Shown here piece by piece: positions 9,301-19,000 of a stretch of DNA of 64,000 nt. The translations under genes and the position numbers were made by a program. The DNA is from Edaphochlamys debaryana (Eukaryota > Chlorophyta > Chlorophyceae > Chlamydomonadales), in assembly GCA_016858145.1 (NCBI GenBank), contig JAEHOE010000049.1:1-64000 (forward strand), given 5' to 3'. The notes below the pieces were generated by a model. It saw nothing but the letters and a program-made list of their open reading frames with translations. It searched no databases and was not told the origin of the DNA. Numbering within the stretch: position 1 is the first letter of the stretch; every line of letters starts with the position of its first letter.

Positions 9301-12300
9301 CACCTCGGTAGTTCTCGTGACCGGGGAAGACGGCCAGATCTCGGTAAGCCTGCAGCTTCGTCGCCTCGCGCAGACAGCTGCAGAGGGTGCAGGGGCGGCG
9401 TGAGCCTGAGAGCCGTCCAGGCGTCCCAGGGGATCGGCTGCGGGACCTCTGTGGAGAGCCCGAAGGTCGGCGGCCGCCAGCTCCACCACTGCCACTGCGG
9501 CGGGGTTGACGGTCACCTGAACGCTCGCGCTCGTGGTCACGGCCTCGGCTCTCAGCACCTCGGTCGCGGGAGCGGGAGCGGCCGCGGCTGGACTGACGCC
9601 CTTCATCTCGGGATGAGGCGGGGCGTCTTGGGTGGTCGTGCGTAGCCAGGGCCTGGACCTCGGGGCCCCCCTTCGGCGGAGCCGAGGCGGCGGACGTAGG
9701 CACTTGGGTGTGGTGCGGCTCCACCTCCTCGAGTTGGGACCCTGACAGCTCCCCACGCGCGTCAGCCTCCGCCAGCTCCTCGTCCTCGTACACGAGCATC
9801 TCCTCCTCGTCCAGCTCCCCCGCAGTGTCGAGGCTGGTGGCGAAGGCCACGCTGGCGCCGTCCGCGGGGCTCCAGTCCCATATGCGAATGCGGCGGTCGC
9901 TCAGCCCCAGCGCAGACGCCAGCGGGCGAGCGCAGTCGCTGGGATCGAACCGTACGGTGGGGATGTGCACGGAGACGGTCTTGAGCCGGGCCTCGGCCTC
10001 GTCCACCGGGGGTGGCGAGGGCTCAGAGGGCAGCAGGGCCGTGGCGTAGCAGGCGCGGAGCGAGGCTGCCACCTTCTCCAGCTCCGGCGGGGCCGGAACC
10101 AGCGCCACGTGGCCGTTGATGGTCTCGTCGCCCTGGTGCAGCCCGGAGCGGAAGCGGAGGTGCGGGCGCGGGTAGTAGTCGTACAGCATGCCGCACTGGT
10201 GGAAGAGGGGCCCGCCCCACAGCATGGTGAAGAGGCCGGCCGCCCAGTCGTCGGGGACGACCAGGAAGTCCCCGCAGACGCGCAGCTCGGACGCGGTGCC
10301 AGGCGTGATGACGTTCCATACGCGGGCGATGCCGAGGGGTCGGCTGCTCTGGCGCAGGGACTTGACGCCGGCGTTACAGGGCTCCAGCTTGACGCCAAGG
10401 TTTTCGTACAAGCTCTGGACCATCAGACCCACCGTGTTGCACATGGTGTCTGGCCCGATGCCGGGAGGGAAGATCAGGGTGCCGTCGGCCTTGAGCAGGC
10501 CAGCGCCGCGCTTGGGGTCGCTGTTGTCGACGTAGTGAAGGGAGCTGGCGAGCTCGCTCTTCAGGTACTGCTTGATCTCCTCCATCTTGGAGCCGGCGGT
10601 GGCGGCCGTAGATGAGCAGGCGAGGGCGGAGGCCTCGGGCACCACCTCGGGGGCCTTGAGCAGATCCAGCAGCTCGGCCATCATCTTGCCCAGGATCTCG
10701 AGCGCCGCCGCCGTCTTGCCCGGAGCCATGGGGCCGAAGCGGACGTTAGAGCTGCCGTCCTTCATGTGCGAGAAGGAGACCTGCTCCACGGGCGGCAGGC
10801 GCATGGAGCTGGGCAGCGGCCCGGGGGGCAGCTGCCGGAAGCTGGCAGGCATAGGCTCCTTGGTGGTGTTGAAGGCCGCGGTCGAGGGGGCCTGCGGCGG
10901 CCACACGGTCTGGCCCTGGATTGGCGTTGGCGGCCCAGTCGGGGACACGGCGGGGCCGGTCTCCTTGCTGGCGAAGGTGCCGACGCTGTTGCACGCGCTC
11001 ATACCCCCCCCCAGCTGGGAGACCGAAGCCGACGTGGCCAGGGCTGCGCCGGGGGTGCCGTACTCCACGTACGTGACGAACGTACTGTTGTACGGGTGCT
11101 GGGCCACCGAGAGAACGTCCGTGTGCAGAGCGGACGCCGTGCTCGGCGCGTACGAGGATGGCGGTGGGTGCGAGAAAGGCGGAGCCCCAAAGCCCATGGG
11201 CCAGGACGGTGGCGGCGGCACACCGGGCGGCGGGGCCGCCGGGGCCCGGAAGGAGGCCGAGGACGCGAAGGCACCTGCAGGCGGAGCCTGAGGGCCCTGG
11301 CCGTAGCCGTAGCTGTGGCCGTACGACGAGGGCGGCGGCGTGGAGTAGCCGTAGCCGTAGCCGTAGGACGCGGGACCCTGGCCGTAGTGCAGCGCCGCAG
11401 GCGGAGCCTGGGACTGCAGGTACGGCGAGGCCTCAGCAGCGTAGGCCGCGTGCTGCGGGTTGCCCTTGCCTCGGTTGTTGTCCTTGGGCTTGGCGTAGTC
11501 CTGCCTGCGGGGGCGGTCGCCCTGCGGTTGCTGCTGGCGCGGCGCCGAGAGCAGCGCCGCGTACTCCGGCTTCTTGCGGACCAGCTCCGCCCAGGCGTTG
11601 TCCATGTTGATGGACTTGGGGTGGCCGGGAAGCGCCGTCAGGTTGCCGGCCTTGGCGTTGGCCGTGCAGAAGTCCACCGAGTGGTGCTTGGCGTTGCAGA
11701 AGGAGCAGTCGCCCGTGGAGCCGGTGGCGGGGCCGGGCTCCGCCTTGGGCCAGCGGGGCTTGTTGCCGCCGCTCGACTGCTGCTGCTGCTGGCGCCCGCC
11801 CGCCTGGCCGCCGTAGCCCTTGCCGTGGTCCTGGCGACCGGAGTGCGTGGCCAGAGCCGAGACGCTGTTGGCCATGCGCTCGATCTGCGACGAGAGGCGG
11901 GCGATGTCAGCCGAGCCCACGCCGGGGGCACTGGTGCTCTCGGAGACGGGGCCAGCAGACGTGGCGAACGCCTTGAACTTCTTGGGGTCCTTGACCTTGC
12001 TGTCGGCGGCCTCCTGCTCGACCCGGAAGGCACTGTAGATTTCGTGGCAGCGGACGATGGCCTTAGCGAGGTCCCAGGCGGTGGGGTCGCTGTCCTCCTT
12101 GCCCAGGTAGCTGACCTTGATGGTGTCATTCATGAAGCTGGCCTTGACCCAGTGCGACTCCATGACGGCCCGGAGCCAGCGCTCGGTGCGGACGCGCCTC
12201 GAGATGCTGGCCTCGCTGAGGGGCCTGACGATGGAGAGGAAGCGGGCGCCCGCCGTCATGGGGTCCTCGAGGGGCTCGACGCCGAAGTTGTCGTAGCTCT

Positions 12301-13624
12301 TCTTGGACGTGGGGTCCTCGCGGCCGAACTTCTTGGCCAGGGCCTCCAGCAGGTACTCGCAGGCGTCGAGCTTGAGGTCAGGGAGCTTGGCCTGGCCCTT
12401 GTACTCGGGGGGATTGGCGACGCCGGCGTGGAGCAGGGTCCACTTGTCCTTGTGCTCAGTCAGGGCCTCGGCGCCCTCGGTCGCGCACCAGCCTTGCACG
12501 ACCAGGTTGAGGTTGTTGCCCCCATCCTTGGTGAGCCCACCGGCCATGCCAGCGAGGATGAGCTCGGCTATCAGGGCCTTGTTGTCGCCTCGGTCGCTCA
12601 TGGCCCACTGCTTGACGAACAGGCGAGCGGACTGCAGGAAGGCGGGAAGGGAAGTTGGCTTAGCATCAAAGCTGGGGCAGTTGCGGTCGCCCATGCCTTC
12701 GTCTTCACTCCACCTGGGCGGAGCCCGGGGAGCTAGCTGGGCAGCAGGTGCCGGCGCAGGCAGCGCCGGGGCGGGAGGAGGTTGCTCCCCGTCGCCCTCC
12801 TCAGCAGGTGCTAAGTCTAGAGCCCCCGCAGCCGCAGGCTGGGGAGGCTGTGCTTGATCGGCCGGGGCGGGGCCCGGGCCGAGATCTTGTTGCTCACCAG
12901 GCGCGTCGGGCGGTGCCGGCAGGCGATGTCCGAGCTCTTCGGTGAGTGCAGGTAGAGCCCCCGCAGCCGAGGGCTGCGGGGCTGGCGGAGAGGGAACGCG
13001 GGCGGGGCCCGGTCCCGAAGACGCTCCAGCAGCGCTGCCACCGGAGTTGGAGCCAGAAGGACCTGCAACGTCGTTGCAGGTTGGCTCAGTCGCGAGGTCG
13101 GCCGAAGGCGCGCGACGATGTTGAGGCTCACCGGAGCCTCCGGAGTTCGACGGCCCCGCACCGGCGGAGCCGGTGGGGTCTTGCTCAAATAGCGGGTTGC
13201 CGCGAAGAGCAGTTGTAGCCGTTCGCGGGTCAGCAAAGCCTCGTCCGCGAGTTGGGCTTGCAGGTGCCGAGCGTATGGGAGTACCTGCGTTTCGGGCGTT
13301 CAGCAGGGCAGCCAAACGATCGATCGGGAGATTAGCCTCCTGCTCTTCTTGCCTACGGAGCTCGCGCGCCGCAGCTCGACTCGCGGTCGTGGACACAGGC
13401 GTGAGCTGAGGAATCGGCAGAGGCGCGGCCGCGGGCCCACGCCTATCAGCACCAGACGCAGTCTGTTGCTTAGACTTCCTAGAAACCTCCTTGGAAGCCA
13501 GATCGCAGCGCGGGCGGAGCCCGGAGCGATTGAGTCTGGAAGTCCGTAGCGCGCGGCGCCAGCGGACGAAAGAGAAGTCGGAAGCAAATCGGCGAGCAAA
13601 GACGCAGGCGGTGCCTGGGCTCAC
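6323..13624 (-). CDS. Retroelement ORF1: gag-like polyprotein with CCHC knuckle, protease-like region and membrane segment
   Basis: An unbroken frame of 2,433 codons. The first Met lies inside the LTR; the next Met is near residue 311, so the true start is unclear. A Pro/Ala-rich leader is followed by a capsid-like helical region (about 312-560), a CX2CX4HX4C zinc knuckle (640-653, DNA 11666-11707), an Arg/Ser-rich stretch (about 1330-1410) and a retropepsin-like region. That region has SVDMGLTGACC (Asp 1856, DMG instead of DTG/DSG) and, about 100 residues later, IVFGRPFL, which matches the usual ILGRPFL flap-partner motif. Near 2352-2368 FTFAIVMLVFLGCW is a hydrophobic, probably membrane-spanning segment. 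Such a long intact ORF beside a broken pol is odd. Most ORFs on the opposite strand here are shadows. Confidence 0.8.
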   Translation of the reverse strand: MSPGTACVFARRFASDFSFVRWRRALRTSRLNRSGLRPRCDLASKEVSRKSKQQTASGADRRGPAAAPLPIPQLTPVSTTASRAAARELRRQEEQEANLPIDRLAALLNARNAGTPIRSAPASPTRGRGFADPRTATTALRGNPLFEQDPTGSAGAGPSNSGGSGEPQHRRAPSADLATEPTCNDVAGPSGSNSGGSAAGASSGPGPARVPSPPAPQPSAAGALPALTEELGHRLPAPPDAPGEQQDLGPGPAPADQAQPPQPAAAGALDLAPAEEGDGEQPPPAPALPAPAPAAQLAPRAPPRWSEDEGMGDRNCPSFDAKPTSLPAFLQSARLFVKQWAMSDRGDNKALIAELILAGMAGGLTKDGGNNLNLVVQGWCATEGAEALTEHKDKWTLLHAGVANPPEYKGQAKLPDLKLDACEYLLEALAKKFGREDPTSKKSYDNFGVEPLEDPMTAGARFLSIVRPLSEASISRRVRTERWLRAVMESHWVKASFMNDTIKVSYLGKEDSDPTAWDLAKAIVRCHEIYSAFRVEQEAADSKVKDPKKFKAFATSAGPVSESTSAPGVGSADIARLSSQIERMANSVSALATHSGRQDHGKGYGGQAGGRQQQQQSSGGNKPRWPKAEPGPATGSTGDCSFCNAKHHSVDFCTANAKAGNLTALPGHPKSINMDNAWAELVRKKPEYAALLSAPRQQQPQGDRPRRQDYAKPKDNNRGKGNPQHAAYAAEASPYLQSQAPPAALHYGQGPASYGYGYGYSTPPPSSYGHSYGYGQGPQAPPAGAFASSASFRAPAAPPPGVPPPPSWPMGFGAPPFSHPPPSSYAPSTASALHTDVLSVAQHPYNSTFVTYVEYGTPGAALATSASVSQLGGGMSACNSVGTFASKETGPAVSPTGPPTPIQGQTVWPPQAPSTAAFNTTKEPMPASFRQLPPGPLPSSMRLPPVEQVSFSHMKDGSSNVRFGPMAPGKTAAALEILGKMMAELLDLLKAPEVVPEASALACSSTAATAGSKMEEIKQYLKSELASSLHYVDNSDPKRGAGLLKADGTLIFPPGIGPDTMCNTVGLMVQSLYENLGVKLEPCNAGVKSLRQSSRPLGIARVWNVITPGTASELRVCGDFLVVPDDWAAGLFTMLWGGPLFHQCGMLYDYYPRPHLRFRSGLHQGDETINGHVALVPAPPELEKVAASLRACYATALLPSEPSPPPVDEAEARLKTVSVHIPTVRFDPSDCARPLASALGLSDRRIRIWDWSPADGASVAFATSLDTAGELDEEEMLVYEDEELAEADARGELSGSQLEEVEPHHTQVPTSAASAPPKGGPEVQALATHDHPRRPASSRDEGRQSSRGRSRSRDRGAESRGRDHERERSGDRQPRRSGSGGAGGRRPSGSPQRSRSRSPGTPGRLSGSRRPCTLCSCLREATKLQAYRDLAVFPGHENYRGAGPRLGNPLRYPPWLRHSQDYCLLHALLGGPTLLRWTPELQDSLGSLDIKGFFQPINEVDLQPWPEDLPALPLAKAYDRGDKQLRHECRWTEEVLARMGPDLDRPRVSVYRQSERHVHSSTYFIGAYIDWCRKLRDWLAFKGQTIGWREQRPLPAPQPAPPPPRKERSRPPEVPPAAAAGPSTSATPQHDAAAAGPSGSAQVRNREALEAGAQAPPAVPSPKRQATAIPATRAPPAAPEVAASADQGPRPAGAELAPKAPVLTAALASRYPYLPPPLPAPIVRDALVPPLPAEQPGSDPQALPASQQAYMWRRASAIMVGDVIFGEGCADTYQRYTEREAAVALPRPPPPVCVLASACYHGSSLTDDVTPMDRNDLCTGLLFGDNERSRWESQGLPKIEITCAGFDITSASYSVDMGLTGACCLMRQDLFNGVPVAVLQDTAVTTAGLYHEDEVIKVFGARGVKKSCYSTKRTARDVRIFINGTLGCDGAPGEPAAIMVQVPVAPVLPVEDLPYGIVFGRPFLSLLRANISVRTSGDEYWLSYPVDDTASWRTRLWLCNRYTDNAIRFCALATAPASSRGGVEPEPESEPEPESKLSSSAKLLEPAPPLATMPGDEQPDSASGNSGPGPAGERDGKALPDSRYCATPRQLPFRVKANTPAKRSINGPGAAGLSPAAEPLEAGESPAPGAAGAESRAKASCFLPGCGLIDHDVYGVSFARALHLLCDLGARTIAYGATTFGIWVPLPHCPRAIARLIAASPVYGPVQPYDTFGANTTDTEVEDWHSTSSEEESDDDAELDEQLDDWMEHVQWRLGCMILRRVTRSINRKLARQARRELRRQEELRAQAFAAMEQARRRYLSLVKRQFLQQRAERWAATAGAKVSKPRYAPPDANTKSATPARWRLNSYKTFTFAIVMLVFLGCWRLSDATPNCVPHPAYPQGGQWLAPSWAQLEQSPATTPLEQAMRRIQLRDPAPPARRSPPQAPACGLSLG

Positions 13625-14028
13625 TTCTAGGACCAGCGCTGAGGCTCAGCGGCTGGGTCGAGCGAAGGCTCCTCGGGAAGTCGTCGGATGGCAAAAAGAC
13701 TGCGCCGCAGGCGCTAGAGGCAGCAGAGCAGCAACACTCTAGTAGTTACAGTCACAGCAGAGTAGATCCGCAGCAAGTAGTGCTTCCGACTTGCCAGTCG
13801 GAAGCTGGGCGTTCGCCTAAGTCGCCCCGATCGGAAGGGCTCTTTGCCGTACCTCAGGTGCTCATGCCACGTGTCTCACGAGCCAAACCCTGGTGTCACA
13901 ACCCTAGTCTCAACCCTAGACGTAACCTCCGGCACCAACCAGCAGACCAACCACAAACCTCCAGCACCCTACCTCAACTCCAAACCGGCAACCATACTGT
14001 GACAGCGACGGTACTGTGCTCTGTCAGC
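13587..14028 (-). repeat. Right (5') LTR of the gypsy-like element, outer end truncated
   Basis: Direct repeat of 34-470. Differences include a GG insertion after 13617, one-base insertions, and AAAAA for ACAGA near 13692. By comparison with the left copy the outermost 50 bp are missing, and the sequence passes at 14029 into unrelated DNA. A primer-binding site was not recognised: the expected TGG complement of a tRNA CCA end is not directly inside 13586. Confidence 0.75.
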
Positions 14029-16002
14029 GTGGGCCAGCACGCCCAGCAGGAGGATGCGTGTGAGGCATGGGCGGGTCGACGCTCCTGGGCAGCACTGGTC
14101 CTCCGCGATCCTGGGCCGATCGAGGTTCTGGTACAGCAGTCCTTCTCCTCCGCTTGGTGTGGCCCCACAGATGGTTGGTGACTTAGCTGCGTGCCTGAAC
14201 GCCCCCACCCCCAGCAGCCTGTGTACGGTATTCTCTCTCTGCCCAAGCTCACCCCTCACGCCCTGAGGGGTCTAGACTGTACGGTTGGGGGCAGTGAGGG
14301 AGGCCGTAATGGGCGGTGTAAGTTATGCTTCTCACGCGCGCGCCTGGAACTGGGTTCAGGCGCCAAGCGGCGGCCGATTGGCTGCCTAACAGCCGTGCCG
14401 CAGTTGCCTGGAGCTCTGTCGTGGCGAACCTACCGTGGTGGATGGATTCGGAGGTGACTCTCGCTGGAGGTGGCAGGAGTGCTCAGGCAGCGCTGCAGCT
14501 CGAGGGTAACCCCCGCCTGGAGCCGAAGCTGGTAGGAAGTAAGAGGACCGCGCGGCGGCGCTTATGCAGTTGCGCGCGGGAGACAACGCGGTTGGCGACC
14601 AAGGCACGGGGTGTTGAGCCTGTGGCGCCGAGACGTGCCTGGTGCGCGACTGGCGTGGATGGTTCGTGGATGGTCGGTGCGGCGTGGATGGATGACCAAG
14701 CAAGCGTGTGATCGGAGCCACGCCACGACGCCAGTTTTATCCTTGCACTTTCCGTACTTTGGACGTAGGGCGGCAGCTTGACCGTGGCCGTGCCGGGGTC
14801 GCGGCCATGGCGAAGTCGGCGAGGGCTGCGGGGGAGCATCGTGCAAGCAGCGCTGTGCAGTCGAGCGTTAAGGCAACTGCAGCTATGCGTTGGATGCGGC
14901 CGTAACTGAACGTAGCCTGCACTGACGGCCGGAACGTGCGGCTGCGGCAGTACATTATAGTACGTGGAGGGCCGGGCGGTGTGGGGCGGTGTATCTGCGA
15001 GCAACGTATTGCGGGCAGGACTTTGAGAGGGGGTCGCTGGGGCGCGCTGCTGCGCGTGCGAGGCGGGATAGAACGGGACGTCCAGACGCCGTGGCTTTCC
15101 ACGGCCTTTCCGCAGTTTCTCTACGTGACAGGAAACGATGTCTCAGGTAGAAGCAAAACGACAGCAGTCCAGCGCGTTAGAAGGGAGGTCGTAAAACAGA
15201 CTTGATAGGGCGGTTGGGCCCTGAGCAACGACCGCTTGCATTCTCTGTTTACAACGTGCGTTGCGCGGGGAAATGCACAAGCGTTACCGAGGCATGTGCC
15301 TTGTGCGTTAGGGGGTCCGCGACCCGACGTATCGCGTCGAATGGGGATGCTGCGACCTGCGAGGCCGACAGTTCCGCCCCAGTTGCCCGCTGCAGTGACA
15401 GCCTGCGTATAATATGCGGTACTTGACATACTTAGCTCCACGGCTGTATCCCAGTCACAAAGACGTGAAGACCAACTCAGCCCAACTCTTCTGCAAAGTG
15501 ATTCACGCGGCAAAGTCTCATTTGTACTCAAGATCACTGCTCAGGTTGTTCTCCAAGCATTATACTGTAGCTGTCGCGGGGCTAGGAGCCTGTCCTTGAA
15601 AAAGCTCTCGGCACTCGGTCGCGGTCGCAGCGACCGCTGTTTGTCTTTGGGCCCTGCCGACGGCCCTTCTTAGCGGCAAAGTATCAATCTTGAGGTCCTA
15701 GGAACTCCAGGGCGGCTCGCTTGGGCGAAACGCGCGGCTTGCAAGCCGACGCTCTCACTGGGAGGCGACGGGGACGCTCTTCCCAGAGCTGACCGCCGCA
15801 GACAGCAGCTTGCCGCAACAGCTCTACTCCTGCGTAAGTCGGATACATGTATGCCTACATCCCGGTAGCGTCGCCGTTGCTGCTGTTGGTGTCGCGGGCG
15901 ATGCGACCTAAGAGTGCCGGTCCTCTGAAGGGTTCACCCGCTCCATGACAGGTCAGGATAGACGCCCAGCGGAAGAGGAGGCCCTCTTCACTGTGTATAA
16001 AG
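14029..16002. other. Spacer between retroelement and kinase gene
   Basis: About 2 kb with no ORF resembling a known family and no consistent splice pattern. Short opposed ORFs at 14325-14721 overlap on both strands with no family resemblance. TGTAA occurs near 14305 on the plus strand. The promoter and 5' UTR of the kinase gene must lie toward the right end; an in-frame TGA at 15946 precedes its ATG. Confidence 0.5.
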
Positions 16003-19000
16003 ATGGAAGCGGACGCCAAAGGAACTGGAGGAGCATCCGGCATCCTCAAGCGCCTTGGGTTGTTTACAAAAGACTCACGAAAAGGCGAACACCTCAGTCA
16101 GCAGAACCAACTGGCTGCGTCAAGCAGCTGGACCGCGCCGTCCGGCGCCCAGTCGGCTCAACCTGCCTGGGCATCCGCTTGCACCACGCCTCGCGACCAC
16201 CTTGGAGCACATCCAGCACAGACGCTCAGTCCATCATGTACGAGCTCTCCAATGGCGACACCGGACGCTATGTCGCCATTCTGCGCCACAGCACCGGGCT
16301 CGCCGTTCGCCGGGCCCGCAGCTCCCTCGTGGAGCTCGGCCTTTGCACCTTCGTATCCACAGCAGCAGCAGGTGAGGCGTATTCCCCAAGTCTTCCGGCG
16401 AACGCGAGGCGCCCGACATGGGCGAGCGGTTGGGCGTGCCCGCTGTTTCTGCCATCCGCTGAAACGCTAGCAAAACGATGGCCCTGCTCGCCAAACCCCG
16501 CAGGACATGCTTCGGCATAAGCTCACGGCGGCCTCCGATAATCACCTGGGGGCGCGGAGGCCGGGGCACACCGCCCTGCAGAACCAGCAACACGCGCTGG
16601 CCCACAGCCTGAGCACCGATTTCGACACAGCCGGGGCCTCTGCGGCAAGCATGGCCGCGGCCGCCGGCCGGCCGCCGCTGTTCCCGCAGTACTCCGCCAC
16701 TAGCCTCGCCCCGCACCTGGCGCCGACGGCCGCGCACAGCATGCCGGCCTCGCCGCTGCATGCCCACCCGACGGCATCCGCCTCGCAAGTGCTCTTCCCC
16801 AACAGCGCCCTCTCCATGAGCTCTGTGAGCGCCTCCGTCAACTCGGTCCTGTCCGCGCCGGTCGGACCGCTGCCCTCTGGCGCGCTTTCCTCTTGCGAGG
16901 TGGAGACCATGAACCTTGGTCCGGACGGGCGGACGCACTGCGGCGAGGGGCAGGAGGCGCCCGCGCAGCCGCAGCCGCAGCCTCAGGCCCAGGCCCAGGC
17001 CCAGCAGGCCACGGCGGGGCCGTCGCTGCTGCTAGCCACGTCGCCCGGGACGCCGCCCGCGATGCGGAGGAGGGTGTGGTCGCTCACAGACTATGACATC
17101 AGGTCAGTTGGCTTGGCCTGGGCCCGGGCTGGGCGACGATTTGGCCCTTGAGTATTGGTACCGGCCTGGTATCCTCTCACTTCGTGGGGTTTCTACGTCA
17201 AGCATACACTTGTGCGCCAGGCGCGATGTTACCTCCTTGGCGTCGTAGCCCAGCCCCACGCGCACTTAAACCGATCACGTGCCCCCCTGTGTACCGCCCT
17301 CGTACGGCAGCAAGCGGCTGTACAAGGGCTCCACGTCAGCGGTGTACGCCGCCTCGTGCCTCCGCTCGGGAATGCCGGTGGCGCTCAAGGTCTACTTCCT
17401 CAGCCGTGTGCCGCCCAACGCGATGCATATGGTGGCGCGAGAGATCACGGTGAGGCAAGGAAAGGGAGGATAGACGGCCGGGGGTGAGGCGGGGTGGCTG
17501 ACAGCAGGCCGAGACCGTTGGGCCCGCGGCGCCCTAAACCCCAAAACCCTAACCGTGCTCGTCCCACAGATCCACGCCGAGCTGGCGCACAAGCACGTGC
17601 TGACGCTGTACGGCGCCTTCCAGGAGGAGGTGAGCACTCGGGACAAGCATCCAGGATGCTTATTGTCAGTCCGGCAGGCGTGTGTCCGGCAGGCGTGTGT
17701 CCGGCAGGCGTGTGTCCGGCAGGCGTGTGTCCGGCAGGCGTGTGTCCGGCAGGCGTGTGTCCGGCAGGCGTGTGTCCGGCAGGCGTGTGTCCGGCAGGCG
17801 TGTGTCCGGCAGGCGTGTGTCGCGTGCTGAGGTCAGGAGCGTGTGGAAACGCAGCTGTGCCCACGGCTGTGTCCCTCCAGTTTGAGCCTAACCCATCCCG
17901 CAACCCTTCGTCTCCCACGCAGGGGCGGCTGGTGCTCGTCCAGGAATTCGCGGCGCGCGGGGACCTGTATGGCATCCACCGGGCCATGCGCCGCCGCATG
18001 ACTGAGGAGCAGCTGACGGAGCTGGTGCTGGCGCCCTTTCTGGATGCACTGTCGTACCTGCACACACGGGGGGTGTGCCACCGCGACATCAAGGTGCGTG
18101 GGTGTGCGTCAGGGGGCTGGGATCCGGATCCGGATCAGGATCAGGAGGCTTCGCGTGTCGCTGTGTGAGGTGCGTGCGCGTGCACGTGTGCTTCGCCGCC
18201 CCTGCCTGGCGTTGGGCGGGGCGGAGCCTGAGGGCTCGGCCACCCCCCTGGGGTGTGGCTGTGGCTGGAGGGCTTTGTGTGCGCTTTGGCCTGATGCCGT
18301 GGGGCTGAAGGGCGGGGCTGGAGCGCCCACCAAAATGCAGCAAGGCTGAAATACAGGCTGGCGCACAGGGTCCCTTATGCCTCTCACCGCTCCCGCACCC
18401 CACCCTCCTCCTCTGCGCCCTTCCCTCCCTACCTCCAGCCCGAGAACATCCTGCTCACCCAGGACTGGCGGCTGCTGGTGGCGGACTTCGGGGTCTCCAT
18501 CAACCTCAACCAGGAGCGGGCCGTCACGCGCGCGGGCACGCTGGACTACATGGTGCGTGTACGGCGTGTACGGCACACGACTTGTGCGGCACACCACCAC
18601 GGGTGCTGCATGCACAGTTGTCTAGATCTGAGTATCCGCCGCACAAAGCCCGCTCGAGCCGCTGCCCCCTCTTGAACCCCCTCCCCGCCCCCCTCCGCCC
18701 CCTCACCCCCTGCCCCCAGGCCCCCGAAGTGGAGCGCTGCCCCATCAAGTACCTGCCCCAGGACAACAAGAACAACCCCTCGCTCGCCTACACCACGGCC
18801 GTGGACATCTGGGCCGTGGGCGTGCTGGCCTACGAGCTGCTCGTCGGCTTCCCTCCCTTCGTCGCGGACAACTCAGCGGGCGGCGCTGCCGGGCAGCCGC
18901 AAGCCAGCGGGCCGGACAGCGCCGGCGCGGCATTCCTGGCCGCGCACGCGACGCGCAAGACGCTCAGCTTCCCCGCGTCGGTGTCCGAGACCGCGCGCGA

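Larger units (their letters stand above)
34..14028 (-). mobile_element. Ty3/gypsy-like LTR retrotransposon with PHD and methyltransferase-like domains
   Basis: An element of about 14 kb read on the minus strand between two near-identical terminal repeats. Order from its 5' end: right LTR, ORF1 (gag, CCHC knuckle, protease-like), reverse transcriptase, RNase H, cytosine-5-methyltransferase-like remnant, integrase (HHCC then DDE), PHD finger, second methyltransferase-like domain, left LTR. RT-RH-INT order places it in the Ty3/gypsy group. ORF1 is open for 2,433 codons, but pol changes frame at least near 5660, 4893, 4700 and 2800, so this copy is not autonomous unless those are assembly errors. 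No target-site duplication is visible: bases 29-33 do not match 14029-14033, which fits a truncated outer end of the right LTR. Confidence 0.9.

Noticed and set aside
10766..12736. 656-codon plus-strand ORF opposite ORF1
   Set aside because: Shadow of the highly biased retroelement ORF1; lacks motifs, while the minus frame has the CCHC knuckle and capsid-like sequence.
13479..14181. ORFs inside the right LTR, one nearly identical to an ORF at 223-444
   Set aside because: They are the two LTR copies; no coding role is indicated.
15994..16001. TATAAAG just before the kinase ATG
   Set aside because: It is immediately adjacent to the start codon, too close to serve as the TATA box for this ATG.
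17671..17821. CRISPR-like regular repeats
   Set aside because: Direct 15-bp tandem copies without spacers; an intronic minisatellite.
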